DNA from: DATMNI01 sp035570275
GTDB taxonomy: Bacteria; Acidobacteriota; Terriglobia; Bryobacterales; Bryobacteraceae
Reading direction: 5' to 3'
NCBI GenBank assembly: GCA_035570275.1
Contig: DATMNI010000440.1
Location: 1-64,000, forward strand
Length of the DNA: 64,000 nt
Position numbers and translations under genes: made by a program. A model generated the notes under the pieces. The model did not search any database, was not told where the DNA came from, and saw only the letters and a program-made list of their open reading frames with translations. Shown one piece after another: positions 1 to 8,213 of the stretch (positions within the stretch are counted from its first letter, which is position 1; each line of letters begins with the position of its first letter).

Positions 1-1
1 C

Positions 2-709
2 GAATCGATGCCGATCATGGCCTTTGACCGCCACGGGAAATTCCTCCGGGCGTGGGGCCAGGGCATGTTTAAGACGACGCACTTTTTGCGTGTCGATCGT
101 TCCGGGTATGTCTGGGTCACCGACCGCGGGAACATGCAGGCCTTCAAATTCAGCTCCGGCGGAAAGCTGCTGATGACGCTCGGTAAAAAAGGCGTGACCG
201 GCGACAACACCTCGCAGGATACCTTCAACGGCATGGCCGACCTGGCGGTGACGAAGAGCGGCGACATCTTCATCGCCGATGGCGAGGGCCCCAACACCCG
301 GGTCGTTAAATTTTCCAAGGACGGCAAGTTCATCAAATGGTGGGGCGGCAAAGGGACCGATTCGGGCCAGTTCAACGTGCCGCACAGCATCGCGATCGAT
401 GCCAGGGGCCGCGTCTACGTGGCCGATCGCTCCAACAACCGCATCCAGATTTTCGACCAGGCCGGCAAATTTCTAGATCAGTGGACCAACTTCGGCACGC
501 CCTGGGGCTTGTTCATCAAGGACGACCTGATTTACGTTGTCGATGGAACCGAGAATAACTGCCTGCTGATCGCCAGCACAAAAGACGGTAAGGTGCTGGA
601 GAAGATTGAGGGGCTCAGAAATCCGACGGCCGTAACCGTTGACTCCAAGGGCGCCATTTACGTGGGCGAAGTGAACGGGACGAATGTGAAGAAGTTCGTG
701 AAGAAGTAG
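2..709 (+). CDS. NHL-repeat beta-propeller protein (5' end outside window)
   Basis: The reading frame is open from the left edge, so the true start lies upstream and only the C-terminal part is seen. The visible ~235 residues are NHL-type beta-propeller blades: repeated units pairing D.xGxxFVAD-like strands (IFIADGEGPNTRVVKF, VYVADRSNNRIQIFD) with G.G..GQFNVPHSIAID loops. Such propellers are usually exported and act as ligand-binding scaffolds or, in some families, lyases. No catalytic residues can be assigned from this fragment. Confidence in the fold is high and in any specific function low. Confidence 0.85.
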   Translation, partial: ESMPIMAFDRHGKFLRAWGQGMFKTTHFLRVDRSGYVWVTDRGNMQAFKFSSGGKLLMTLGKKGVTGDNTSQDTFNGMADLAVTKSGDIFIADGEGPNTRVVKFSKDGKFIKWWGGKGTDSGQFNVPHSIAIDARGRVYVADRSNNRIQIFDQAGKFLDQWTNFGTPWGLFIKDDLIYVVDGTENNCLLIASTKDGKVLEKIEGLRNPTAVTVDSKGAIYVGEVNGTNVKKFVKK

Positions 710-723
710 AGAGGCAAGAGTCG

Positions 724-885
724 AAACGGAGGCCGCGCCCTGGTCGATCCACTGTTTGATGGTAGTAATCTGGTCAGCGGTAAGTCTGCCGTCCATCGGC
801 ATGGCGGGCTTCTCCAGCCCCGCCACCACGCGATAGAGGCCGGCTGGCGAGGCCATGTTGCCAAATAAAAGCCTTTCGGACCAAC
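724..885 (-). pseudogene. Relic of a planctomycete-type cytochrome c domain protein
   Basis: Read on the minus strand, the sequence encodes LYRVVAGLEKPAMPMDG followed by RLTADQITTIKQWIDQGA. This is the C-terminal half of the cytochrome c domain found in DUF1549/DUF1553-type proteins (S.L..V.G...MP..G.L....I..L..WI..GA). The CxxCH half is absent, and after IDQGAAS the frame simply runs into the antisense of the NHL gene. It is therefore a truncated fragment squeezed between two plus-strand genes. The family assignment rests on motif memory; the fragment status is direct. Confidence 0.6.
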
Positions 886-903
886 CCCCGGTGCTATAGT
901 CGT

Positions 904-3339
904 TTGAATGCGGATCTCACGTTGAAGTGTGCCGTCCTGGTCGTCGTTGCACTATATTGTGGGCAAAGTGTTGCCGTTGCTCAGGCATCGAGTCAGGAAA
1001 TTAGCGTCAGCCCACCGGAGCTGCGGGCCGGAAGCCCAACGGGCGTGGACGTTTACGGCGCGCAATTCACGGCCGCATCGACCGTGAATTGGAATGGGAC
1101 ACCGCTGCATACCGACTACCTCAATCAAGAGCATCTCCAGGCTTTCGTTCCCGCGCCGCTCGTCACGACTTCAGGCGTCTTCCAACTCACTGTCTCAAGC
1201 CCGGGTGCCTCCAGTTCCGCGCCCTTTCCGCTTGCTGTCAATCCGGTTCTGAATTCGCTATCGCCGGCGTTTGTCCCGAGTGGCGCCTCGTTGCAGACGC
1301 TTACGCTGGTGGGCATTGGCTTCACGCCAACGGGTGACGTCACTTTCGATCTGTCTGGCAGCAGTTTCCAGCCTCTGCCAGTCACGTTCATCAATTCGAA
1401 CACACTGCGGGTCCAGGTCCCCGGTAACCTGCTGGCCACGCCTCGGTATGCGGGGATCACGGTCACGGCCGGATTTGGCCCCTGTCCTGCTCATAATGAG
1501 CTACTGCCTAATGGGTACGTAACGTCGACGCAATGTTCCTCCAACCCTCAGTTTTTGACCATCGGCACTCCTCCGATTGTTACTGCGCTTACGCCTGCTT
1601 CATCCAGTTTCGACGTCCCCGCGTTCGTAATCACGCTCGACGGCGCCAATTTCCGGCCTGGCGCCAAGGTCTTTTGGGGCTCGTCCGATACCCTGACGAC
1701 GGCCTGGATCAACGCCAACCGGCTCACGGCGGTTCTCACCGCTGCCCAAGTTGCGCGCCCGCCTTCAGCGCTCGGAACGATCCATCAGGTCGCCGTGACG
1801 AACCCCGACGGCGGAGTTTCCAATAACAATCTTTTCTACCTGCTGTTAACGAGACCGGCGATCTCTACTCTTACGCCGCTCTCCGCGATCGCCGGCGGAC
1901 CCGCGTTCACGCTTCGCGTGACAGGCTCATCATTTACTCTGTCCTCGATTCTCTATTGGGAAAACATCGCACTGCAGACCACGTTCGTCAGTACGAACGA
2001 ACTAGATGCGAACGTTCCCTCGTCCCTGGTCGGCTCCTCCGGACAAGTGGGGATTAGCGTTCGGAATCCTACTCCGGACCTGGGGCCTCTGATCTCCGAC
2101 CCCATTTCGTTCGCGATTAATCCGCCGCGGATTACGTCTTTGACGCCAGCGTCCGCGCCGGCGGGCAGTACGGCATTGACGTTGACGGTTTCGGGCAGCG
2201 GCTTTCTACCGGGCACTGCCATCGGCTGGAACGGGATTCTGCTCGCGACGACCTTCACCAGCGGTTCGATAGTTTCCGCCTCAGTGCCGGCCGCGTTGCT
2301 TCAAACGTCGGGGCAGGTATCGGTGACAGCCAGAAACGGACAAGCCGCCTCTGATTCATTCGTCTTCAGCATCGTGCGGCCGGTGATCACGGGCCTTACG
2401 CCGGTTTCCGTGACGGCGGGAAGCGCGGGCTTCTTGCTGATACTCTCCGGCACCGGCTTTCTCCCTGGCTCCACCGTACTGTGGAACGGCGCGGCGATGC
2501 AGACCACCTTTGCGAACGCAGGCGAGATCTGGGCCAGCATTCCCGTGACGATGACAGAGACTGCCGGTAACGCGATGCTGACAGTCGTCAATCCCGGAGG
2601 AGAAAAGTCCAACGCTGTGGATTTCCCTGTGATGCCAGTACCGCCGGCTGTAACCTCCGGCGGTATTCTCAACTGGGCCAGTGGCCTGCCCGCCATCGCT
2701 CCCGGCTCTTTGGTGTCTATTTACGGCTCCGCTCTTGCAACTACGGTACGCTCGGCCGAATCCACACCTCTCCCCCAGGTCCTCGCCGGCACAACAGCAT
2801 TCGTCAATGGAAATCCCATGCCGCTCCTGTATGTTGGCATTGCTCAGATCAACGCCCAGATTCCGTATGAGACTTCATCGGGTGACGCTCTCCTCATTAT
2901 TGAGACAAACGGGCTGCGTAGTTCGCCAGTACGGTTTCGGGTAAGTGATTGTGCGCCCGGGGTGCTCACGGATCCTGGCAGCACGCATGTGTTAGCCGTC
3001 AACAGCGCCGATGGCTCCATAAACTCCAGCGAGCACCCAACCGCGTCCGGCTCTGTGATCACCGCCTATGTAACGGGGCAGGGAGCAGTTGATTACGTTG
3101 TTTCGAACGGACAACCCGCTCCGTCCGACCCGCTATCCCGTCCTAAGGCGGCTGTCGAAGTGGCCATCGGCGGCCAGAAGGGTGAGGTACTCTTTGCTGG
3201 CCTTGCACCAGGACTTGTCGGCATCATGCAACTGAATGTTCGAGTGCCCGCCGTATCTGACGGCGAACAGACCCTTGATATCATGATCGGCGGCATTTCC
3301 GGGAATAGCACTGTAGTTTCGGTCGGCGGTCAGCAGTAG
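904..3339 (+). CDS. Secreted IPT/TIG-repeat protein with TIGR03437-type C-terminal domain
   Basis: This 811-residue protein starts at TTG 904 and has a signal peptide of about 27 residues ending near SVAVAQA. It then carries five or six tandem immunoglobulin-like IPT/TIG repeats, each with the pattern P.ITSLTPASAPAGS, GSGFLPGT, and a V.WNG strand (roughly residues 30-575). The last ~230 residues begin GGILNWASGLPAIAPGSLVS and contain PLLYVGIAQINAQIPYE, which match the TIGR03437 domain, a large paralogous family of Solibacter. It is probably an extracellular or cell-surface protein. ATG 907 is out of frame and stops at once, which supports the TTG start. The domain call is confident; the ligand is unknown. 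Confidence 0.9.
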   Translation: MNADLTLKCAVLVVVALYCGQSVAVAQASSQEISVSPPELRAGSPTGVDVYGAQFTAASTVNWNGTPLHTDYLNQEHLQAFVPAPLVTTSGVFQLTVSSPGASSSAPFPLAVNPVLNSLSPAFVPSGASLQTLTLVGIGFTPTGDVTFDLSGSSFQPLPVTFINSNTLRVQVPGNLLATPRYAGITVTAGFGPCPAHNELLPNGYVTSTQCSSNPQFLTIGTPPIVTALTPASSSFDVPAFVITLDGANFRPGAKVFWGSSDTLTTAWINANRLTAVLTAAQVARPPSALGTIHQVAVTNPDGGVSNNNLFYLLLTRPAISTLTPLSAIAGGPAFTLRVTGSSFTLSSILYWENIALQTTFVSTNELDANVPSSLVGSSGQVGISVRNPTPDLGPLISDPISFAINPPRITSLTPASAPAGSTALTLTVSGSGFLPGTAIGWNGILLATTFTSGSIVSASVPAALLQTSGQVSVTARNGQAASDSFVFSIVRPVITGLTPVSVTAGSAGFLLILSGTGFLPGSTVLWNGAAMQTTFANAGEIWASIPVTMTETAGNAMLTVVNPGGEKSNAVDFPVMPVPPAVTSGGILNWASGLPAIAPGSLVSIYGSALATTVRSAESTPLPQVLAGTTAFVNGNPMPLLYVGIAQINAQIPYETSSGDALLIIETNGLRSSPVRFRVSDCAPGVLTDPGSTHVLAVNSADGSINSSEHPTASGSVITAYVTGQGAVDYVVSNGQPAPSDPLSRPKAAVEVAIGGQKGEVLFAGLAPGLVGIMQLNVRVPAVSDGEQTLDIMIGGISGNSTVVSVGGQQ

Positions 3340-3668
3340 CCGGGGAAAACCCAATCTGATGGCTGTCCAGTCGCGCCGTGACCATTTCGCGCACCTACGA
3401 GCGTTGCGGGGATGATGACGATACCGAGGAAATGCCAGGGTCTGATCTTCAGGCGGCGCTGCCAACTACCCGGGCCACTTGGCTGGTTTGTCGCTTCGTA
3501 GACTTGCAGCCGGCCTGAAACCTCACTGGCGCCCGAGACTGCAACCATTGAGATCGTTTTGGCAACTTCGTTATTCTAGCCCTATGCCCCAGATACATAC
3601 CCGCCCGAGATACTGGCCCGGCTTGTCACCGAATACGCGCTGGGATACCATTCCCGGTGAGGAACATC
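3340..3668. other. Intergenic region, nothing recognised
   Basis: About 330 bases between the IPT protein and the serine hydrolase. Frames on both strands give no recognisable protein, and I see no strong hairpin followed by a T run. The promoter and leader of the downstream hydrolase must lie here, but I cannot point to convincing -35/-10 boxes. Confidence 0.5.
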
Positions 3669-4907
3669 ATGAAATCCGTCGTGCCGTCGTCTTGCTTCTG
3701 CGCTTTTTTCTTGTGGGCCTTCGCCGCCAACGGCTCCGATGCGTTCATACCCGAGAAGCCCGACCCGGCCGCCGCCGGAATGGATGGCGCGCGGCTGGCC
3801 CGCATTCCCGCCAGGATGAAGGAATTCGTGGACAAGGGCACGGCCGCCGGCTTTGTGACGCTGGTGGCGCGGCACGGGCGCCTGGCGAGTCTGGAGGCCG
3901 TGGGCTTCCAGGACCGCGAAGCCAAGACACCCATGCGCGCCGATTCCCTCTTCCGCATCGCCTCCATGACCAAGCCCATGACCGTGGCCGGCCTGATGAT
4001 TCTGGTGGACGAGGCGCGGATTGGGCTGCTGGACCCGGTGGAACAATACCTGCCGGAATTCAAAGGCATCAAGCTGAATCCCTGCGGGGCCGGGCGCTCC
4101 GGCGCCGGCTGCGATCTGATCGATCCGCCGCGGCCATTCACGGTCAGGGACCTGATGACGCACACCTCCGGCCTGCCGGGGCAAGGCGCGAGTGCCGGTT
4201 CGGAACCGGTCCGCTCGCTGGCCGACCGCATACGCACCGGCGCCCGCGTGACGTTGCTGGCGGAACCGGGCACGGTCTGGAACTATAGCAATATTGGGTT
4301 CGCCACGCTGGGCCGCCTCATCGAAGTGGTCTCGGGCCAACCATACGACCAGTTCATGGAGCAGCGCCTCTTTCAACCACTGGGGATGACGGACACCGCC
4401 TTCTTTCCCGCCCAGGAGAAGGCCGGCCGCCAGGCCGTGATGTATACACTGGAGGCCGACGGTAAGTTGACCCGCGCCGCGTCACCGGCGCCGCCGGCGG
4501 TGCGCATACCGGCGCCCGAAGGCGGGTTGTGGAGCACCGCGGCCGACCAATCGCGCTTCTACCAAATGTTGCTGAACCAGGGGACGCTGAATGGAAAACG
4601 AATCCTCTCCGCGGCCGCCGTGGACGCCATGACGACGAACCAGACCGGAGATTTGAAAGGCGCCGAATTCGCACCGGGCCTGGGAATGGGATTTGGGTTC
4701 GGCGTGGTGCGCCAAGCCATCGGCACTTTCCGCTACCAATCCGCCGGCGCCTTCGTCAAGGGCGGCGCGTATCGCACGTATGGCTGGGGCGACCCTGCCA
4801 AGGCCATGCTCGGCATCGTCATGTTTCAGCGAACCAACGGCGGCGGCGACATGGCGCCCGAGATCACGGCGTTTGCGACCCTGGCAAACGCGGCGGTGGA
4901 TCGCTAG
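3669..4907 (+). CDS. Serine hydrolase, beta-lactamase/class C-like (S12 family)
   Basis: The 412-residue product has a signal peptide (about residues 1-24). The S12/beta-lactamase fold is shown by the catalytic SxxK motif in FRIASMTKPM (Ser near residue 99, Lys near 102) and the second motif YSN in TVWNYSNIGF near residue 206. It is likely a periplasmic esterase, D-amino-peptidase or beta-lactamase-like enzyme; the substrate cannot be read from sequence. I prefer ATG 3669 because GGTGAGGA lies at a good distance upstream, rather than GTG 3657, which sits inside that ribosome site. The stop codon lies inside a perfect 14-bp palindrome. Confidence 0.88.
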   Translation: MKSVVPSSCFCAFFLWAFAANGSDAFIPEKPDPAAAGMDGARLARIPARMKEFVDKGTAAGFVTLVARHGRLASLEAVGFQDREAKTPMRADSLFRIASMTKPMTVAGLMILVDEARIGLLDPVEQYLPEFKGIKLNPCGAGRSGAGCDLIDPPRPFTVRDLMTHTSGLPGQGASAGSEPVRSLADRIRTGARVTLLAEPGTVWNYSNIGFATLGRLIEVVSGQPYDQFMEQRLFQPLGMTDTAFFPAQEKAGRQAVMYTLEADGKLTRAASPAPPAVRIPAPEGGLWSTAADQSRFYQMLLNQGTLNGKRILSAAAVDAMTTNQTGDLKGAEFAPGLGMGFGFGVVRQAIGTFRYQSAGAFVKGGAYRTYGWGDPAKAMLGIVMFQRTNGGGDMAPEITAFATLANAAVDR

Positions 4908-4949
4908 CGCTAGCGGACTATCGCAAACGCCAGGACCATTCTTCCTGGC
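4902..4949. promoter_or_regulatory. Two palindromes between the hydrolase stop and the broken TA module
   Basis: CGCTAGCGCTAGCG at 4902-4915 is a perfect 14-bp palindrome overlapping the stop codon of the hydrolase. GCCAGGA (4929-4935) and TCCTGGC (4943-4949) form a 7-bp inverted repeat with a 7-base spacer, about 30 bases before the antitoxin ATG. The second is placed like a TA autoregulatory operator, or it could be the hydrolase terminator. No T run follows, so an operator is slightly favoured. Confidence 0.4.
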
Positions 4950-4980
4950 AGGCCCAACTGAGGGATAGTGAGATCGACTC

Positions 4981-5307
4981 ATGATCACGTTTCCAGCCAA
5001 GGCATGGACGGACGCGGACGGGACGCTTTCCCTGGCGATATCCACCGGCTTGCCAGACGCCGAGGTCGATGTTGTGGCGGTGGTCGAGCCCGCCGGGCGG
5101 GACGTGAATGTGCCATCTGACGAATGGCCCGAAGGGTATTTTGCGCGGAATTTCGGGTCGCTTCGGGACGCAGGTCTGGAACGCCCGCCGCAAGAGCAAT
5201 TGCAGGATTCGTACGCCTGCATCCAGTTCCTGAACGGTAGATCGACTCATGTGGGGCGGCGGCTTATGGGAACGAAACCTTCGAACATAAGCTATGTTCG
5301 ATCGTAA
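4981..5307 (+). CDS. VapB-like antitoxin fused in frame to the start of its VapC toxin
   Basis: Residues 1-70 resemble the small antitoxin-like proteins that precede PIN toxins and end in a G..ERPPQ motif: MITFPAKAWTDADGTL, then WPEGYFARNFGSL and LERPPQ. A GAGGGA ribosome site precedes ATG 4981. Normally a stop follows ERPPQ shortly and the toxin starts afresh. Here the frame continues directly into DSYACIQFLNGR, the degenerate N-terminus of a PIN domain, and ends at TAA 5305 because of a frameshift. It looks like a deletion junction around 5191-5205. The antitoxin half may still fold. The sequence agatcgactcatg occurs both at 4971-4983 and at 5239-5251. Confidence 0.65.
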   Translation: MITFPAKAWTDADGTLSLAISTGLPDAEVDVVAVVEPAGRDVNVPSDEWPEGYFARNFGSLRDAGLERPPQEQLQDSYACIQFLNGRSTHVGRRLMGTKPSNISYVRS

Positions 5308-5594
5308 AGGCAGAGTTGCTGTATGGAGCGTCCCGTTCCAATGACGCCTCCGCAGCGTTAGCCCGCCTGGAGACATTTTTCGCGCCCCACGAATCTATAC
5401 GGTTCGACGACGCCGCGGCGGCGGAATATGGCCGCATTCGCGGGCATCTAGCCAGGGCCGGTACACCAATCGGGCCAAACGATCTGATGATCGCTGCGAT
5501 TGCCCAATGCCGCCAATTGACTCTGGTTACTCACAACACCGGCGAATTCTCGCGTGTTCCCGGTCTCCTAATCGAAGACTGGGAACTGCCGTGA
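5200..5594 (+). pseudogene. VapC/PIN toxin, disrupted by lost start and a 1-base deletion
   Basis: Joining two frames rebuilds a normal VapC of the VapC2/FitB type. The pieces are QDSYACIQFLNGR, then NIS, then LCSIVKAELLYGA, GRIRGHLARAGTPIGPNDLM and THNTGEFSRVPGL. The four-acid PIN site is recognisable (Asp in QDSYA, Glu in KAELLYG, Asp in PNDLM). The switch needs one base: AGC-CTA-TGT is reduced to AGC-TA-TGT at 5290-5297. The usual LLDTN start motif is degraded to LQDSY and has no start codon of its own. The ribonuclease is therefore very probably inactive. Confidence 0.8.
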
Positions 5595-5653
5595 GACGGC
5601 GGCGCCAGCGGCAAAACTTGTGGCTGCCGCGAAGACAGAATTCGTTTCGGCGT

Positions 5654-5788
5654 TCATCTGGAGAAGTCCCAACAAGCCATAAACGACAGGCCACAAACCA
5701 CGATGGCCTGTCCCACCTCGGGCGCTCCTGCCAGCGCGGGCGCCAGGCCGCAGCCGTGGCAATTTGGGCAAATTGCCCAAGACATCAT
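5654..5788 (-). CDS. Possible 44-residue Cys-rich mini-protein
   Basis: A minus-strand frame from ATG 5788 to the stop at 5654 encodes MMSWAICPNCHGCGLAPALA and then a hydrophobic segment with VVCGLSFMACWDF. The CPNCHGCG cluster looks like a zinc-ribbon knuckle, which is why I list it. No strong ribosome site is visible, and the frame lies in a 470-base gap that also holds a gene relic, so it could be chance or another decayed fragment. Low confidence. Confidence 0.2.
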   Translation of the reverse strand: MMSWAICPNCHGCGLAPALAGAPEVGQAIVVCGLSFMACWDFSR

Positions 5789-5814
5789 TCCGTCGGCGCG
5801 CCTTCAACGCCCGT

Positions 5815-6007
5815 GTTGGTCATCGCCGGCGCCAGGATCGCCCTCAACTTGGCCTCCAGTTCCCGCGCCGACGGATGGCTTGGTCAGCAGCGCGTGCCCC
5901 GGTTCCACCACGTACTTCCACACCATGCGGCTGTGCTAGGAAACCAGTTTGCGAACCTCGGGTTCGTCGTCCACTACCAGGATGTTGGCGGCCGCCGCCG
6001 CTGACAT
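5815..6007 (-). pseudogene. Relic of a response-regulator receiver domain
   Basis: On the minus strand, ATG 6007 begins MSAAAAANILVVDDEPEVRKLVS and stops. ILVVDDEP.VR is the classic receiver N-terminus with its acidic Asp pair. About 60 bases further on come EPGHALLTKPS and then, after a frame change, ARELEAKLRAILAPA, which is the conserved Lys-Pro strand and last helix of the same domain. The middle, including the phosphoacceptor Asp, is gone. This is a doubly damaged remnant of a receiver, perhaps from a hybrid kinase. Confidence 0.7.
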
Positions 6008-6059
6008 GGAGCTGTGATTCTACCGGTGCTCCTGGCCCGCGGCAATGCTTTCCAAAGGA

Positions 6060-8213
6060 TTAACCGTGTGGATTATCAATTACTCCGCGCGCGTCCCGCG
6101 CCCACAAACATGCGGTCAACGTGATTCCCAGGGCGCACAATGCCGCGCCCCAGTACCCCGAACCGGGGTGAAAGCGATACTCGATGCGATGCCGTCCGGC
6201 ATCCAACGCAACCCCGCGCACCACAGACTCCGCCTCCAGGATGCGCACTCGCCTGCCGTCCACCCACGCGCGCCAGCCGGGAAACCACGGGTCGCCCGCA
6301 ACCACCTGTCCGGCGCAGGCCATATCGGCCTCGATCGCGAAGACCTCCGGAAGCCGTGTAACCACCCGCAATCCGTCGGCCCCGCCACACGGTGACGGGT
6401 GCACGGTCCACAGCGGCTCGCCGATCCGCGGGTCGCGGTAAACCTTGAGGCCACTCCGCGATTGGAAGACCGGGACCTGCGCCGCGTTGGAGGGCGTGCG
6501 CGCCACGCGGTAGCGGATGCCGAAGAGCCGCGGCGTCTCGTCGTGACCAAGGATGCGGTGAACCCGCGCCAGCATCGAGGACACGCCCCCGCCGAACTGT
6601 TCAATCCCGTAGAACACGCCAAAGTTGTACGGGATCTCCGTGTCATCTACCTCGAAACGGAACCAGCCGGCCTCCGCCCGGAGAAATGCCGCGATGTCCT
6701 GCTGGCTTTCCATCATATGGGCGTATGAGTCGCGCCGGTCGAATCGGGCCAGCCGCGGGGCCGCCGTCACGGCTTCGATCAGGAACAGGACGAAAACCAG
6801 CGCGCCCCCAATCCGCGCCCGGCCGGGCTCTCTGCCAGGCACTCTGGTTAACCAGGCCAGCACCGCCGCCAGTGCCAGCGCCACCGCGGCCACCGTGGCC
6901 GCACCGTAATTGGCAGGCTCGCGATGAAGGATGGCGAGACCCGCATAAATCGCCAACACGGCGCCCGAAAAAACCAACAGCCCGCGTACCACAAACTTGG
7001 ACCTGGAGCCGGCGCGCAAGGCCTCCAGCCCCTGTGCCGCCAACACCGCAACTCCAACCTGTGCCAGCACCACCGCCATTGCCGGAAAGCGCGCCTTCTC
7101 CACCATGGGTACCGTGGCATAGATCAGGCGGTACAACGGAAAGTCCTTCCCCAGCGCCAGCAGCAACCCGCCCAGGGCCACGGCCGCGAACAGGCGCACG
7201 TTGCGCTGCCGCCATCCGAGCCCGACGGCCGCCAGCGCCAGCGACATCGCCACAATTCCCACGAAGGGGTTGGCGTGCAGCGAAATGCCGGGGATCACCA
7301 TGCCCGGAATCGATCTGGCTTGCAGCGAATACTCCGCATGCACGCTGAACGGCACCTTCTGGTTCCAGTGCAGCGGCTCCGGCACCCCCGCCCACCTGAC
7401 TGCCTGCTTTCCGTATTCCACCGCGGGAAGCACCTGGACCGCGCTCATCAGCCCAAACACAGCCACGAAACACAGGAAGTGCGGCAAGTGTTGTTTCCAG
7501 GCCGAAACCCCTTGCGGGCGGCCGAAAACATGCCATGCCCAGAGCCCGCCCATCAGCACCGCCGTGAACACCGGCACCTGGTGATGGCCGCTGAGAAACT
7601 GCATCGCCAGCGCCGCTCCGCACATCGCCGCGCTGCTGCGGGGCCGCTCGCCCCGAAAGACGCGCGCGAAGAAGAGCAGCACCAGCGGGATCCAGATGCT
7701 GCTCATCAGAATCTGCGGCCAGTCGGTATGGCCGACGAAACCGGTGAGCGCGAAGATCGACCCGCCCAGCAGAGACGCCCACACGCCGGCCTTCAGACTG
7801 CGGCACAGCGCATAGCAGAAGACCGCGCCCAGCCAGTGGATCAGCACCCAATACCAGTGCAGCGTGCGGATGGGAATGTGGCCGCGCTCCAGCGGCATGG
7901 CGAACAGAATCCAGTTGAGCGGGTTGAATGTCCCAGGCTGCACTTGCCCGGCCAGCGGTTGGCCGCCCCACTCGTACTGGTCCCACAGAGGCAATCGCCC
8001 GGCGTGAAACTCGCGCGCCTGGTAGTCCAGCCACGGCCGCACCTGGATCGCCAGGTCCGGGCCTTCCAGGTACGTATACTCGCGCGAGATGGTGAGTTTC
8101 CAGTAGAATCCGGCGGTCACCGCCAGCAAGAACAGCAGCGCCGCCAGCGTTCGCCAACTGGTGCGCCAACTGGAACGTGATGGCGACGTCACGCCGTCAA
8201 TCGCGTTGGTCAA
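6060..8213 (-). CDS. YfhO-like polytopic membrane protein
   Basis: The product has about 717 residues and roughly a dozen membrane segments, followed by a soluble C-terminal part. The N-terminal loop GPDLAIQVRPWLDYQ / HAGRLPLWDQYEWGG and the tail DPWFPGWRAWVDGRRV...ESVVRGVALDAG are characteristic of the YfhO family (PF09586), glycosyltransferase-C-like proteins linked to decoration of lipoteichoic acid or other surface glycans. I start it at TTG 8213, which overlaps the stop of the upstream MFS gene by four bases (TTGA) and suggests translational coupling. GTG 8192 is an alternative. The sugar donor and acceptor are unknown. Confidence 0.75.
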   Translation of the reverse strand: MTNAIDGVTSPSRSSWRTSWRTLAALLFLLAVTAGFYWKLTISREYTYLEGPDLAIQVRPWLDYQAREFHAGRLPLWDQYEWGGQPLAGQVQPGTFNPLNWILFAMPLERGHIPIRTLHWYWVLIHWLGAVFCYALCRSLKAGVWASLLGGSIFALTGFVGHTDWPQILMSSIWIPLVLLFFARVFRGERPRSSAAMCGAALAMQFLSGHHQVPVFTAVLMGGLWAWHVFGRPQGVSAWKQHLPHFLCFVAVFGLMSAVQVLPAVEYGKQAVRWAGVPEPLHWNQKVPFSVHAEYSLQARSIPGMVIPGISLHANPFVGIVAMSLALAAVGLGWRQRNVRLFAAVALGGLLLALGKDFPLYRLIYATVPMVEKARFPAMAVVLAQVGVAVLAAQGLEALRAGSRSKFVVRGLLVFSGAVLAIYAGLAILHREPANYGAATVAAVALALAAVLAWLTRVPGREPGRARIGGALVFVLFLIEAVTAAPRLARFDRRDSYAHMMESQQDIAAFLRAEAGWFRFEVDDTEIPYNFGVFYGIEQFGGGVSSMLARVHRILGHDETPRLFGIRYRVARTPSNAAQVPVFQSRSGLKVYRDPRIGEPLWTVHPSPCGGADGLRVVTRLPEVFAIEADMACAGQVVAGDPWFPGWRAWVDGRRVRILEAESVVRGVALDAGRHRIEYRFHPGSGYWGAALCALGITLTACLWARDARGVIDNPHG

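Noticed and set aside
6924..8180. A 418-codon plus-strand open frame opposite the YfhO-like gene
   Set aside because: His/Gln/Arg-rich nonsense composition; the minus strand has the coherent membrane protein and operon coupling.
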